Part shown: positions 51,959 to 60,370 of the stretch, one piece after another
Layout: the number at the start of each line of letters is the position of its first letter
Numbering within the stretch: the stretch's first letter is position 1
Origin: JBNFVY01 sp049943335
GTDB lineage: Bacteria; Pseudomonadota; Alphaproteobacteria; Rhodobacterales; Rhodobacteraceae
Length of the DNA: 64,000 nucleotides
Assembly: GCF_049943335.1 (NCBI RefSeq)
Contig: NZ_JBNFVY010000006.1
Coordinates: 1-64,000 of the forward strand
Direction of reading: 5' to 3'
Translations under genes and position numbers: made by a program
Notes under the pieces: model-generated
What the model was told of the DNA's origin: nothing
Seen by the model: only the letters and a program-made list of their open reading frames with translations
Database searches by the model: none

Positions 51959-52442
51959 CTTGCGGCGCCCGCCGGACGAGCAGTTTCCAGACCCCTTCCA
52001 CCACGGTTTCGCCGCGCTGGTTTATGACCTCGCGCCGGAAGGACAGGATGCCGCGTTCGGGTTTCGAAGTCTCGCGCTTCTCGGCTACGGTGACGCGCAC
52101 GCCAATCGTGTCGCCGATGAAGGTGGGGTTGGGAAAGCTGCACTGCATGTCGAGCAGCCCCAGAAGCGAGGGTTCCAGGAACGTGTTCATCAGCATCCGC
52201 GTGGTCAGCCCGGACATCACCGACACCACCAGAAGCCCGTGCGCGATACGCTGGCCAAAGGCCGAATCGGCGGCGTATTCGGCATCGACATGCAGCCGGT
52301 TGAAGTCGCCCGACAGGCAGGCGAAATTCGCCACGTCGGCCTCGGTAATGGTGCGGGTGGGGCTGTCGAACTGGTCGCCTTCGTTCAGGTCCTCCCAGTA
52401 GAGTTGCTGGCCCTTCAGGGCCGAAAGATCGGGCCGTGTCAT
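51951..52442 (-). CDS. MaoC-family enoyl-CoA hydratase
   Basis: A 163-residue single-hotdog MaoC protein. The motif CLSGDFNRLHVDAEYA (Asp and His of the R-hydratase site, about residues 43-58) and FGQRIAHGLLVVSVMSGL are canonical. It would hydrate a trans-2-enoyl-CoA to the (R)-3-hydroxy form. It starts behind GAGGAGG. It lies between the AMP ligase (ATGA overlap) and the NDP-forming synthetase (8-base overlap), so the three are co-translated. It probably acts after one of the operon's two ACADs. Confidence 0.9.
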   Translation of the reverse strand: MTRPDLSALKGQQLYWEDLNEGDQFDSPTRTITEADVANFACLSGDFNRLHVDAEYAADSAFGQRIAHGLLVVSVMSGLTTRMLMNTFLEPSLLGLLDMQCSFPNPTFIGDTIGVRVTVAEKRETSKPERGILSFRREVINQRGETVVEGVWKLLVRRAPQGG

Positions 52443-53959
52443 TGGGTTTCCTCCTCTGGCAGCGCCAACACTGCCTCTTTCAGTTCAGCCTTGAGAACGC
52501 GGCCGGTCAGGTTGCGCGGCACCGCCGCCATAAAGACCACGCGCCGCGGGCGCTTGTATCGGTCAAGCCGGGTTTCGGCATGGGCGATCACATCGGCCGC
52601 CGTCAGCTGCGCGTCCGGCGCGGGCACGATCACTGCGCAGATCGCCTCGGTCCAGCGCGGATCGGGCAGACCCACGCAATGCGCTTCGGCGATCGCCGGG
52701 TGGCTGGCCAGCGCTTCTTCGATCTCGGGGGCGTAGACATTGATGCCGCCGCTCTTGATGATGTCGCGCTTGCGGCCGGTGAACCAGAGCAACCCTTCGG
52801 CATCGATCCGGCCCAGATCGCCCACGGTCAGATAATCGCCGCGCCGGGTTTCGGCGGTCAGCGCGTCGTCCTTGTAATACCCGTCATAGCGGCTTTCGCT
52901 GCGGGTGCAGATTTCGCCGACTTCACCCTGCGGCACCTCGTTTCCATCGTCGTCGAGGATCTTCAATTCGACGCCAAAGAACGGGCGGCCAACGCAGTTG
53001 CCCGCCAGATTCCGACGCAGGTCCTCAGCAGTGAGGTTGGCGTAGGGGCCCGCCTCGCTTGACGCGGCATAGATCATCAGCGCATCGCCAAACTTGTCCA
53101 GCGCAGCGTGCTTGAGATCAGGATACATTTCGCCGCCGCCCGATTGCAGCGTGCGTAGCGACGACAGGTCGGCGCTGGCGAAGCCCTCGGCCTCGACCAT
53201 CCGCTGGAGCATGGCCGGCAGCAGCATCGTGGCGGTCAGCCGTTCGTCCTCGATCAAGCGCAGGGCACCGGCGCCGTCGAAGCGGCGCATCAGATAGACG
53301 CTGGCCCCCAGATAGAGCGGTAGCAGCGTGTATGTGCAGCCAGCCGACAGGCAGATCGGCAGCGCAGATAGCGCCCGGTCGTCGGGGCGAAAGCGCTGTT
53401 CAATGGCGCGTTCTTCCATGCCAAACAGGCTGCGCAGCGCGCCCTTGGGCTTGCCGGTAGTCCCCGAGGTGTGCAGCATGATCGTGGTGCCATCCTGCCC
53501 TTGCGGTGGATCGGGCGGGGTGTCTGCCAGAAGGTCCGACAGGCGCGGCAGGCCTTGCGCGCCCTCTGCCACGTCGCCCAAGGCGATGATGTCACTCACC
53601 ACAGTTCGAAACAGATCGGCATGGTCCAGCGCCGCATCGCCCAGCAGCAGGGTCTTGCTGTCCGAGCGCGCGACCACATCGGCCATGACGTCGGGCGCGA
53701 TGCGATAGTTGATCGGCGCAGGGATCGCGCCCAGCCCCGTCACCGCCACATAGGCGGCAAGGAAATCGGGATGGTTTTCCGAGATCACCGCAACCTTGTC
53801 GCCCGGTCCGATGCCGCGCCGCGCCAGCACGGTCATCATCCGTTCCACCCGGTCAAGGAAATCTGTGTAAGTCTGGCTGCGCCCCTCAAACACCACTGCG
53901 GGTTTCGTCGGAAACCGCCGTGCATTCAGCCTGAGGGCATGGAGAAAGGTCATCGGCAT
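52439..53959 (-). CDS. AMP-forming acyl-CoA ligase
   Basis: A 506-residue ANL ligase. MLHTSGTTGKPKGALR (about residues 160-175) is the ATP loop; IYAASSEAG stands at the adenine motif, GDLGRIDAEGLLWFTGRKRDIIKSGG is the hinge, and NLTGRVLK carries the C-terminal Lys. Size suggests a short-chain, aromatic or cyclic acid. The start follows GAGGAGG. It sits 10 bases after an ACAD and overlaps the MaoC gene. Confidence 0.88.
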   Translation of the reverse strand: MPMTFLHALRLNARRFPTKPAVVFEGRSQTYTDFLDRVERMMTVLARRGIGPGDKVAVISENHPDFLAAYVAVTGLGAIPAPINYRIAPDVMADVVARSDSKTLLLGDAALDHADLFRTVVSDIIALGDVAEGAQGLPRLSDLLADTPPDPPQGQDGTTIMLHTSGTTGKPKGALRSLFGMEERAIEQRFRPDDRALSALPICLSAGCTYTLLPLYLGASVYLMRRFDGAGALRLIEDERLTATMLLPAMLQRMVEAEGFASADLSSLRTLQSGGGEMYPDLKHAALDKFGDALMIYAASSEAGPYANLTAEDLRRNLAGNCVGRPFFGVELKILDDDGNEVPQGEVGEICTRSESRYDGYYKDDALTAETRRGDYLTVGDLGRIDAEGLLWFTGRKRDIIKSGGINVYAPEIEEALASHPAIAEAHCVGLPDPRWTEAICAVIVPAPDAQLTAADVIAHAETRLDRYKRPRRVVFMAAVPRNLTGRVLKAELKEAVLALPEEETQ

Positions 53960-53969
53960 GGCCGCCTCC

Positions 53970-55142
53970 TCAGGTGAAGGCCGAGATCCCGAGAACCTCG
54001 CGCCCTATGATCAATGTCTGAATTTCCGATGTGCCTTCGGGGATCAGCCCGCCGCGCGTGTCGCGGAACAACCGCTCGACGGGGTAGTCGGTGGAATAGC
54101 CCAGCCCCCCGTGCGCCTGCAGCGCCATCGAGGCCACCTCATGCGCCGCTTCGCTGGCATAAAGCTTGGCGATCGAGCATTCCTTGCGCCCGGGCAGACC
54201 CGCGTCCAGCGCTTGGGCGGCACGGTCAGTCAGCGCGCGCGCCGCTTCGGTGCGGATGGTCATGTCGACGATCAGCTTTTGCACCAGCTGGTAGCTTGCG
54301 ATCACGTTGCCGAACTGCTTGCGCGTCTTGACGTAATCGGTGGACAGGTCCAGCGACCGCTGCGCCGCGCCAACCGCGCCGGCGGCCACGTTGAGCCGGC
54401 CATAGTTCAACCCCGTAAGGATCGCCTTGAGGCCCTTGCCCGCCGGACCCAGCAGGTTTTCCTTAGGCACCTTTGCGTCGTGAAAGGCCAGCTGCGATGT
54501 CGCCGTGGCCTTGATGAACATCGTTCCCACGCGCGAGGCTTCGAAATCGGTTTCCTCGGGGTCCACGATGAACAGACTCAGATCGCCATCACAGCCTTCG
54601 GTGAAGGTCCGTGCCACCAGGATTCCGACCCGCCCGTGAACGCCGTTCGTCGTCCACAGCTTGCCGCCATTGATCAGCCAGTGGTCGCCCTTGTCCTCGG
54701 CCCGGGTCTGGACCGAGGCGACGTCCGAGCCGTGGTCGGGTTCGGTGATCCCGACCCAGACCGGCATTTCGCCAGCCATGACGGGTTTCAGCCATTTTTC
54801 CTTCTGCCGCGCGTCACCCAGATGGTGCAGCAACGCGGCGACGATATTGACGGTGTTGAGCAAGACCCGGAGCGAGAGCCAGCGATACCCCGCCTCTTCC
54901 ATCATCATCGCCCAGGTGCGGTAGCTGAGGCCGTACCCGCCAGCCTCTTCGGGCAAAAGCCCGCCGAGATAGCCGAACTGGCGCAACTCGCCCACCATTT
55001 CCCAAGGCAGCTCGCCCGCCGCCTCGCATTCGGCGATCCGGGGTTCGGTCAGCTTGTCTGCCATGAAACCCCGAATGCTGTCGCGCAACATTCGGGTCTC
55101 TTGTTCCTGGTCCTCCGCGGATGGCGGGACGTGTTCAGCCAT
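53970..55142 (-). CDS. Acyl-CoA dehydrogenase (MCAD-type Glu)
   Basis: A 390-residue ACAD. I start it at ATG 55142, behind GGGGGG and overlapping the SDR stop by 8 bases; a longer frame to 55223 would run inside the SDR. GITEPDHGSDVA and GGKLWTTNG are the FAD and substrate motifs, and Glu369 in IPEGTSEIQT is the MCAD-type base. It is encoded second after the TRAP genes and the SDR, so it probably acts early on the imported compound. Confidence 0.9.
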   Translation of the reverse strand: MAEHVPPSAEDQEQETRMLRDSIRGFMADKLTEPRIAECEAAGELPWEMVGELRQFGYLGGLLPEEAGGYGLSYRTWAMMMEEAGYRWLSLRVLLNTVNIVAALLHHLGDARQKEKWLKPVMAGEMPVWVGITEPDHGSDVASVQTRAEDKGDHWLINGGKLWTTNGVHGRVGILVARTFTEGCDGDLSLFIVDPEETDFEASRVGTMFIKATATSQLAFHDAKVPKENLLGPAGKGLKAILTGLNYGRLNVAAGAVGAAQRSLDLSTDYVKTRKQFGNVIASYQLVQKLIVDMTIRTEAARALTDRAAQALDAGLPGRKECSIAKLYASEAAHEVASMALQAHGGLGYSTDYPVERLFRDTRGGLIPEGTSEIQTLIIGREVLGISAFT

Positions 55143-55884
55143 ACCGCCCCCCTGTGACATGCAGCGTCTCGCCCGAGATGTATTCGGCCGCATCCGAGGC
55201 CAGGAAGACCACCCCGTTGGCAATGTCGCGCTCGGTGCCCAGACGCGGCACGGTGTTCATCGCCAGCGCGCGGGACTTGATCCGATCATAGTTCGGAAGC
55301 GATTCGATCATGTCCGTGGCGATGAAACCTGGCGCGATGGCATTGACGGTGACGTTGAACCGCCCCTGCTCCATCCCGAGTGCCCGGGTGAAGCCAATGA
55401 TGCCGGCCTTGGCGGCCGCATAGTTGGTCTGCCCCGGATTGCCGAGATAGGCCCGCGACGAGATATTGATCACGCGGCCCCAATTTTGCTGCATGAAATG
55501 CGGCACCACCGCGCGCGAACAGTTGTAGGCGCCCTTCAGGATCACGCCGACGACGGCATCCCAATCCTGCTCGGGCATCTTGGTGATGTAATTGTCGCGC
55601 GGAAATCCGGCGTTGTTGACCAGGATGTGGACGGCGCCAAATGCCTCAATCGTGCGCGCGACGAGGGCTTCGACCTGTGCCTCGTTCGTGACGTCGCAGA
55701 CCACGCCGATCGCGTCGTATCCGTCGGCCTCAAGAGCGGCGCGGGTGGCCTCTGTTGTTTCGGGGTCGATATCTGTGATCACCACCTTGGCCCCCTCTTC
55801 GGCCAGCGCGCGCGCGGTCACTGCGCCGATGCCGCGTCCCGATCCGGTGACGATAGCCACCTTGTCCTTTAGTCCCAGTTCCAA
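55135..55884 (-). CDS. SDR-family 3-oxoacyl reductase/3-hydroxyacyl-CoA dehydrogenase (FabG-like, TTG start)
   Basis: A 249-residue classical SDR: TGSGRGIG, NNAGFPRD, Ser in NISSRAYLG and YAAAK. It is close to FabG-type enzymes such as PhaB-like reductases, which interconvert (R)-3-hydroxyacyl and 3-oxoacyl thioesters. That stereochemistry fits the MaoC hydratase of the same operon. The start codon is TTG at 55884, six bases after AAGGAG. It follows the TRAP large permease by 19 bases. Confidence 0.86.
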   Translation of the reverse strand: MELGLKDKVAIVTGSGRGIGAVTARALAEEGAKVVITDIDPETTEATRAALEADGYDAIGVVCDVTNEAQVEALVARTIEAFGAVHILVNNAGFPRDNYITKMPEQDWDAVVGVILKGAYNCSRAVVPHFMQQNWGRVINISSRAYLGNPGQTNYAAAKAGIIGFTRALGMEQGRFNVTVNAIAPGFIATDMIESLPNYDRIKSRALAMNTVPRLGTERDIANGVVFLASDAAEYISGETLHVTGGRYG

Positions 55885-55903
55885 GTTACGCTCCTTCAGG
55901 TTG

Positions 55904-57193
55904 TCAGTATTCGCCCGAGAACACGGTTACGATCTCGGGAAAGAATGCGATCAGGGCCAAGACCGCGAATTCGGCCAGCACGAAAGGCAGCACCCCGACA
56001 AAGACCCGTTTAAGCGGCACGCCGGTGATCGAGCTGGCGACGAAAACGTTCATTCCGATTGGGGGGGTAATCAGCCCGATTTCGACCGTTTTGGTCACCA
56101 GGATGCCGAACCAGATCGGCGAATACCCCAGCTCCATCACCATCGGAAAGACAATCGGCATGGTAAGGATCAGGATCGCCAGCTGATCCATGACGCAGCC
56201 CAAAAGCACGTAGATCACGATCAGGATCAGGATCACCACGCCGGGCCCGATCTCAAGCCCTTGCACAAAGGTGACCAGCGCCTGCGGCGCCATGGTCAGG
56301 GTGACAAAATAGCCAAAGATATGCGCCCCGATGATAATGGTGAAAATCATCGCCGTAGGGCGCGTGGTGCGTTCGAGCGCGCCCATGAAGTCGCGCCAAC
56401 CCATGCGTCTCAGCATCCCGGCGGCAATCAAAATCGCGCCAAAGCAGCCGACCGCGGCGGCTTCGGTCACGGTGACAGCGCCAGAATAGATCCCAGCCAC
56501 GACAAAGACGAACAGCAGAACCACCGGCCAGATATCGCGCAGTGACGCGAAGCGCTCACGCCACCCATGGCTTTGCACTGGTGGCGCCAGATCGCGGTTC
56601 AGCGTCGCCCAGACCATCGTGATTCCGGCAAAGCTGAGCGCGGTAATGAGCCCCGGCAGAATGCCGGCAATGAACAGCCCGCCGATCGAGGTTTCGGTGA
56701 TGATACCGTAAACCATCAGCACAACCGAAGGCGGGATCATGATTGAAAGCGTCCCGGCCGCCGCAACCGTGCCTACGATCATGCCGCGGTCATAGCCATA
56801 TTTTTCAGCCTCGGGCGCGACGGTGCGCGCCATCGTGGCCGTCGCCGCGGTGGACGATCCCGAAACCGCCCCGAAGCCTGCGCTGGTAAAGACCGTGGCC
56901 ACGGCCAGCCCGCCGGGCAAATGGCCCACCCACCTGTTGGCGGCGCGAAACATGTCCGACGAAATCCGACTGGCCGACAGGATCTCGGCCATAAGGATGA
57001 ACAAGGGAATGGCGGTCAACAGCCAAGAGGCGGTGTTGCGATACGGGGCCACCGACAGGATGCCGAGCGCCAGATTGAGCCCACCGATCAGATACAGGCC
57101 GACGGTGCCGGCGATGCCCATGGCAAAACCAATCGGCATCCCGACGACGAGAAGAGCCGCCAGCAAAAGCGACACAGGTGCGAGAAATTCCAT
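55904..57193 (-). CDS. TRAP transporter large permease (DctM), system 2
   Basis: A 429-residue DctM with about twelve helices. TSAGFGAVSGSSTAATATMARTVAP (in two pieces, near 100-125) and TVEIGLITPPIGMNVFV are the conserved loops. It lies 2 bases after DctQ. System 2 has the order P-Q-M, unlike the Q-M-P order of system 1, so the two were probably acquired separately. It imports the substrate of the downstream 12-kb operon. Confidence 0.93.
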   Translation of the reverse strand: MEFLAPVSLLLAALLVVGMPIGFAMGIAGTVGLYLIGGLNLALGILSVAPYRNTASWLLTAIPLFILMAEILSASRISSDMFRAANRWVGHLPGGLAVATVFTSAGFGAVSGSSTAATATMARTVAPEAEKYGYDRGMIVGTVAAAGTLSIMIPPSVVLMVYGIITETSIGGLFIAGILPGLITALSFAGITMVWATLNRDLAPPVQSHGWRERFASLRDIWPVVLLFVFVVAGIYSGAVTVTEAAAVGCFGAILIAAGMLRRMGWRDFMGALERTTRPTAMIFTIIIGAHIFGYFVTLTMAPQALVTFVQGLEIGPGVVILILIVIYVLLGCVMDQLAILILTMPIVFPMVMELGYSPIWFGILVTKTVEIGLITPPIGMNVFVASSITGVPLKRVFVGVLPFVLAEFAVLALIAFFPEIVTVFSGEY

Positions 57194-57195
57194 GG

Positions 57196-57765
57196 TCAGT
57201 CCGTCCGATCTGTCGCGTCGCGAAGGCGCTGCACGTCACCCGCCGCATTCACGAGAAGCCGCAGAACGATCAGCACGCAGCCGATCGGCGCAATCACAAG
57301 GGTGGTGACGAGCGGCGCGTCGATGTCGCCAGATGTGCGATATCCGTAATCCCACGCCTTGAGCGCTTCGCGCGAGGCGCCGTAGCAGACCAGCGCGAAA
57401 AACGCGGCCGCCGCCAGTCGCAAGACCACGTTGAAACCCGCCCGCAACTTGTCGGGCAGAGCTTCGAACAGGATTCCCACCCGCACATGGCCATCGTACA
57501 TTTCAAGATAGCTCAGGCTTCCGAACACGATGATCGGCATCAGATAAAGCTCTGTGGCGCCGATGACCCCTTCGATCGGGTCGTTCAGGATATAGCGGGT
57601 AAAGACCTGGATAAGGATCAGCACCAGCATGATCGTCATCGCAGCGCGCGACAGAAAGTTCGCCCAGGTATCTACCCGGTCCATCGCACGGCCCAGGGGG
57701 CCGTGCAATCCAACGCTTGGCGACAGCACGCCGTCCTCTTGCGGATCAAGATCATTCGGGGGCAC
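57196..57765 (-). CDS. TRAP transporter small permease (DctQ), system 2
   Basis: A 189-residue four-helix DctQ protein. AAMTIMLVLILIQVFTRYIL is the first helix with the conserved Arg-Tyr. A 35-residue soluble N-terminus precedes it. Encoded between DctP (12-base gap) and DctM (2-base gap). Confidence 0.88.
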   Translation of the reverse strand: MPPNDLDPQEDGVLSPSVGLHGPLGRAMDRVDTWANFLSRAAMTIMLVLILIQVFTRYILNDPIEGVIGATELYLMPIIVFGSLSYLEMYDGHVRVGILFEALPDKLRAGFNVVLRLAAAAFFALVCYGASREALKAWDYGYRTSGDIDAPLVTTLVIAPIGCVLIVLRLLVNAAGDVQRLRDATDRTD

Positions 57766-57777
57766 GGTTAGGTACCC

Positions 57778-58821
57778 TTACTGCGCCTGGTGCTTTTCGA
57801 TATTCGCGCGAAAAGCCTCCAGTACTTCGCCTGCGGGCAATCCACGATCTTCCAGGCCAGAGACCCAGGCATCAAAGACAGGCGCTGTGGCCGTCTTGAC
57901 CTGTTCGCGCTGCGCTTCGTCCAGGACGATAACCTTGATACCACCTTCTCGCATCTTGCTTTCAAGCTCGGCTGCCGAGCGGTCGGTTTCTTCGGCCGAG
58001 CGCTGCATCGCCTCCTGCGAAGCTTGGTTGATGGCCTGCTGATGTTCGGGCGAAAGGCCCTGCCAGACTTCTTCGCGGATCACGTAGGGCGCCCAATACA
58101 CAAAGACATCCAGCCCCAGCACGGCGGTATCGATCACCTCGTCGAGCTTGTATGAATAGACGCTGGTGGTGGGAAAGATGGTGCCGTCGACCGTGCCGGT
58201 GCGGATGGCCTGATAGGTTTCCGGGCTGGGAATGTCGACCGGCGCGCCGCCCAGGGCCTTGACCGATTCCGCCATGTTTCCAGCGATGGTTTTCAGCTTC
58301 AGCCCCTCGATGTCTTCAAGGCCATCAACGTCCTTGCCGCGGGTAAACAGGTTGTAGGTCGACGTCATCACACCCCAGACCGGGCGCATCCCGTTGCCCA
58401 GGAAATCGTTCTCCAGGATCGGGCCTGACGTCACCGTATCGAAAAAGGCCGGCGTTCCGACTGAGCTTTGCGAGAACAGACCGGGAAGCGTGTGGACGCC
58501 TGCCAACGGCATCGTGCCCCCGTTATAGGCCGGCGGAACATAGCCGACGTCGACGACACCCGTTTGCACCATCGAGAACATGTCGCGCAACGACCCCAGT
58601 TGCCCAGCGCCGAAATACTGGAACTTGATCTCTCCGTCGGTCAATTCGGTCACACGGTCCATCCAGTAGGCGGTGCCGGTCTCGACGATATAATGACCCG
58701 GCGGAAAGGTATCTGCGACCTTGAGCGTCACCTCGGCCATCACGACCTGCGGTGCCACTGCGCCCGCGATCACCAGCGCCGCGCCCGCGGCAATCCGATC
58801 CAATTTTGTGTTTATTGTCAT
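57778..58821 (-). CDS. TRAP transporter substrate-binding protein (DctP), system 2, atypical ligand residue
   Basis: A 347-residue DctP protein with a signal peptide (MTINTKLDR, hydrophobic core, cleavage near VMA at residue 29). The start at ATG 58821 follows GGGAGG; a longer frame to 58908 would read through the repeat region and lacks a signal sequence. Where almost all DctP proteins have the carboxylate-binding Arg, this one has Lys177 (GLKLKTIAG; compare GLKIRSTGG in system 1). It opens the 12-kb operon. The ligand may be a different or larger acid. Confidence 0.9.
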   Translation of the reverse strand: MTINTKLDRIAAGAALVIAGAVAPQVVMAEVTLKVADTFPPGHYIVETGTAYWMDRVTELTDGEIKFQYFGAGQLGSLRDMFSMVQTGVVDVGYVPPAYNGGTMPLAGVHTLPGLFSQSSVGTPAFFDTVTSGPILENDFLGNGMRPVWGVMTSTYNLFTRGKDVDGLEDIEGLKLKTIAGNMAESVKALGGAPVDIPSPETYQAIRTGTVDGTIFPTTSVYSYKLDEVIDTAVLGLDVFVYWAPYVIREEVWQGLSPEHQQAINQASQEAMQRSAEETDRSAAELESKMREGGIKVIVLDEAQREQVKTATAPVFDAWVSGLEDRGLPAGEVLEAFRANIEKHQAQ

Positions 58822-58864
58822 GGCAGACTTCCTCCCTACGGCCTTTTTTGACCGTGCTCCCTTC

Positions 58865-58894
58865 GGCCTTGTTTGGCCTTGTTTGGCCTTGTTC
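58865..58894. repeat. Three 10-bp direct repeats upstream of the TRAP/degradation operon
   Basis: GGCCTTGTTT occurs three times end to end (58865-58874, 58875-58884, 58885-58894, the last ending in C). The period of exactly one helical turn, 44-73 bases before the DctP start codon, resembles an array of protein-binding half-sites. It may bind the IclR protein encoded just upstream, or be a slipped microsatellite. Confidence 0.6.
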
Positions 58895-59427
58895 GGGCAG
58901 CCGAGCATGGTGCCCCGAACCGGTCAACGCAATTGGACGGCCGAGCGCGCTTCTGTCGCCAGATCGCACATATATGCGATTTCGCGAACCGACACGGCGA
59001 CGGCGCCCATGCGCAAATCGCGGGTCAATCGGATGTCGGAATCCGCAACGTATTTCCGGCTATGCGGAAGAGGCCCAGATGGGCAACTTGATCCATAAAT
59101 GCTGGGAACGGCTATAGTCAGAACACGGGCAAACCTGTGAACCGAAAGGCGCGCCGGTCGAGAAAATCTGGCCCATCATAAACGGCCCGCAATTTTCGTT
59201 TGTATGCGCAGTGCGCGACGCAAACCAGGCCGTCAACTACTTCAAATCGCGCGCCCCGCGCCCGCAGTCAATCTTGCCCAAACACGGCGCAGCCGGGTGA
59301 ACCCCGGCTGAAACCGCAGGCCATTGCCCTGCGTGACTTTTTATAGGGATTGGACAACAAACCTGCGCTGCCAATCCCCTTTGCGACCGATCAAACCATT
59401 GATCGTAACGCTTGCTGGACCTGTCGT
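58895..59427. other. Geneless stretch between TRAP system 2 and IclR gene
   Basis: No supported gene. It must hold the promoter of the 12-kb leftward operon. CAGCCGGG (59290-59297) pairs perfectly with CCCGGCTG (59303-59310), and a weaker stem at 59315-59333 is followed by TTTTT (59338-59342), which would be a terminator for a rightward transcript; no rightward gene is seen, although 59118-59295 is an open frame of 58 codons without a start codon. A small RNA cannot be excluded. Confidence 0.45.
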
Positions 59428-60231
59428 TCAGCAGGCGACAGTTCGTTGGCCTATCTTGCTCAGATTTTGAACGATCTCTTCACGCATGATTTTCACGATC
59501 TCTTTTTCGGACCGCAGGATGACATCCGTGGGGGCGCCAACACCGACGGCAAAAAGCCGCGAACTCAAGTGATTAGGGAACGGCATTGAAATCAAGCCGC
59601 ATCCTTTAACAACCTGATCGGTTGACAGGTAGTAGCCCTTGGCACGGGTTTCTGCCAGCGAGGCGACGAAGGCCTTCACGTCGACTGCCGGTTCGTCGGG
59701 CGCGCGATAGGCGTTGATCTTGCGGAACAGGCTGCACACCTCTTCGTCGCTGAAGCGACTCATCAGAACGCGCCCCACGCCCGAGTTGCCCAGCGGGCGA
59801 CGTGTCCCGAGTGATATGTGGTGGATGGGCGATTTTTTCGGACGGATGACTTGCACATATTCGGCCTCGTCGCCGTTCTTTATTGCCAGCACCACCACGT
59901 GCTGCGTGCGCTGCGAAATCGTCTTGAGCAGCCGGTGGATTGTCCCTTCGCCAAACAGATCGGGATTCATCCACGACCCCAAAAGCGGCACGCGCTCGGT
60001 AGGAAAATAGTTCTTTTTGCGGGCATCGTGCGTCAGGAACCCAAGTTTGACCAAGCTTTTCAGCAGCGCCGAGGTGCTCGACTGTGGATACCCAAGTTCT
60101 TTAGAGACCTCGACGACAGATAGCGGTCGCCGCACCTCGTCGAAATACACCAACGTGTGACAAGTGCGCGCGACCGATTTCACGATGTGGTCCCCGCCTG
60201 CCTTCACCGAAGTCTGATGCGCGTCTTCCAT
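59428..60231 (-). CDS. IclR-family transcriptional regulator
   Basis: A 267-residue IclR protein. The N-terminal winged helix (about residues 20-75) has SVVEVSKELGYPQSSTSALLKSLVKLGFL; the C-terminal ligand domain has VVVLAIKNGDEAEYVQVIR and RPLGNSGVGRVLMSRF. I place the start at ATG 60231, behind GGGAGGGG, rather than ATG 60270. IclR proteins often control aromatic and organic-acid catabolism. It lies between two leftward operons and may control the TRAP-linked one downstream. Palindromes in its own promoter suggest autoregulation. Confidence 0.9.
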   Translation of the reverse strand: MEDAHQTSVKAGGDHIVKSVARTCHTLVYFDEVRRPLSVVEVSKELGYPQSSTSALLKSLVKLGFLTHDARKKNYFPTERVPLLGSWMNPDLFGEGTIHRLLKTISQRTQHVVVLAIKNGDEAEYVQVIRPKKSPIHHISLGTRRPLGNSGVGRVLMSRFSDEEVCSLFRKINAYRAPDEPAVDVKAFVASLAETRAKGYYLSTDQVVKGCGLISMPFPNHLSSRLFAVGVGAPTDVILRSEKEIVKIMREEIVQNLSKIGQRTVAC

Positions 60232-60249
60232 GATCCCCTCCCTGCGTGC

Positions 60250-60296
60250 AATTATGTGAACAGTATTCATAAAGAAGAATGGCCGCGCACATAATT
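60250..60296. promoter_or_regulatory. Inverted repeats upstream of IclR gene (possible operator)
   Basis: AATTATGTG (60250-60258) and CACATAATT (60288-60296) are perfect reverse complements 29 bases apart. Between them TGAACAGTATTCA (60257-60269) has TGAA/TTCA arms around five bases, similar in form to known IclR sites. All lie within 65 bases upstream of the IclR start codon. Confidence 0.5.
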
Positions 60297-60370
60297 TCTG
60301 TCAACTCTTAGAAAATCGCAGAGGGCTTGCCGCACGCGAGTTGGGATCGGGACGATGTCTGGATCGGTTG

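Noticed and set aside
58822..58908. DctP of TRAP system 2 starting at 58908
   Set aside because: The added 29 residues are encoded by the 10-bp repeats and would bury the signal peptide; ATG 58821 has GGGAGG.
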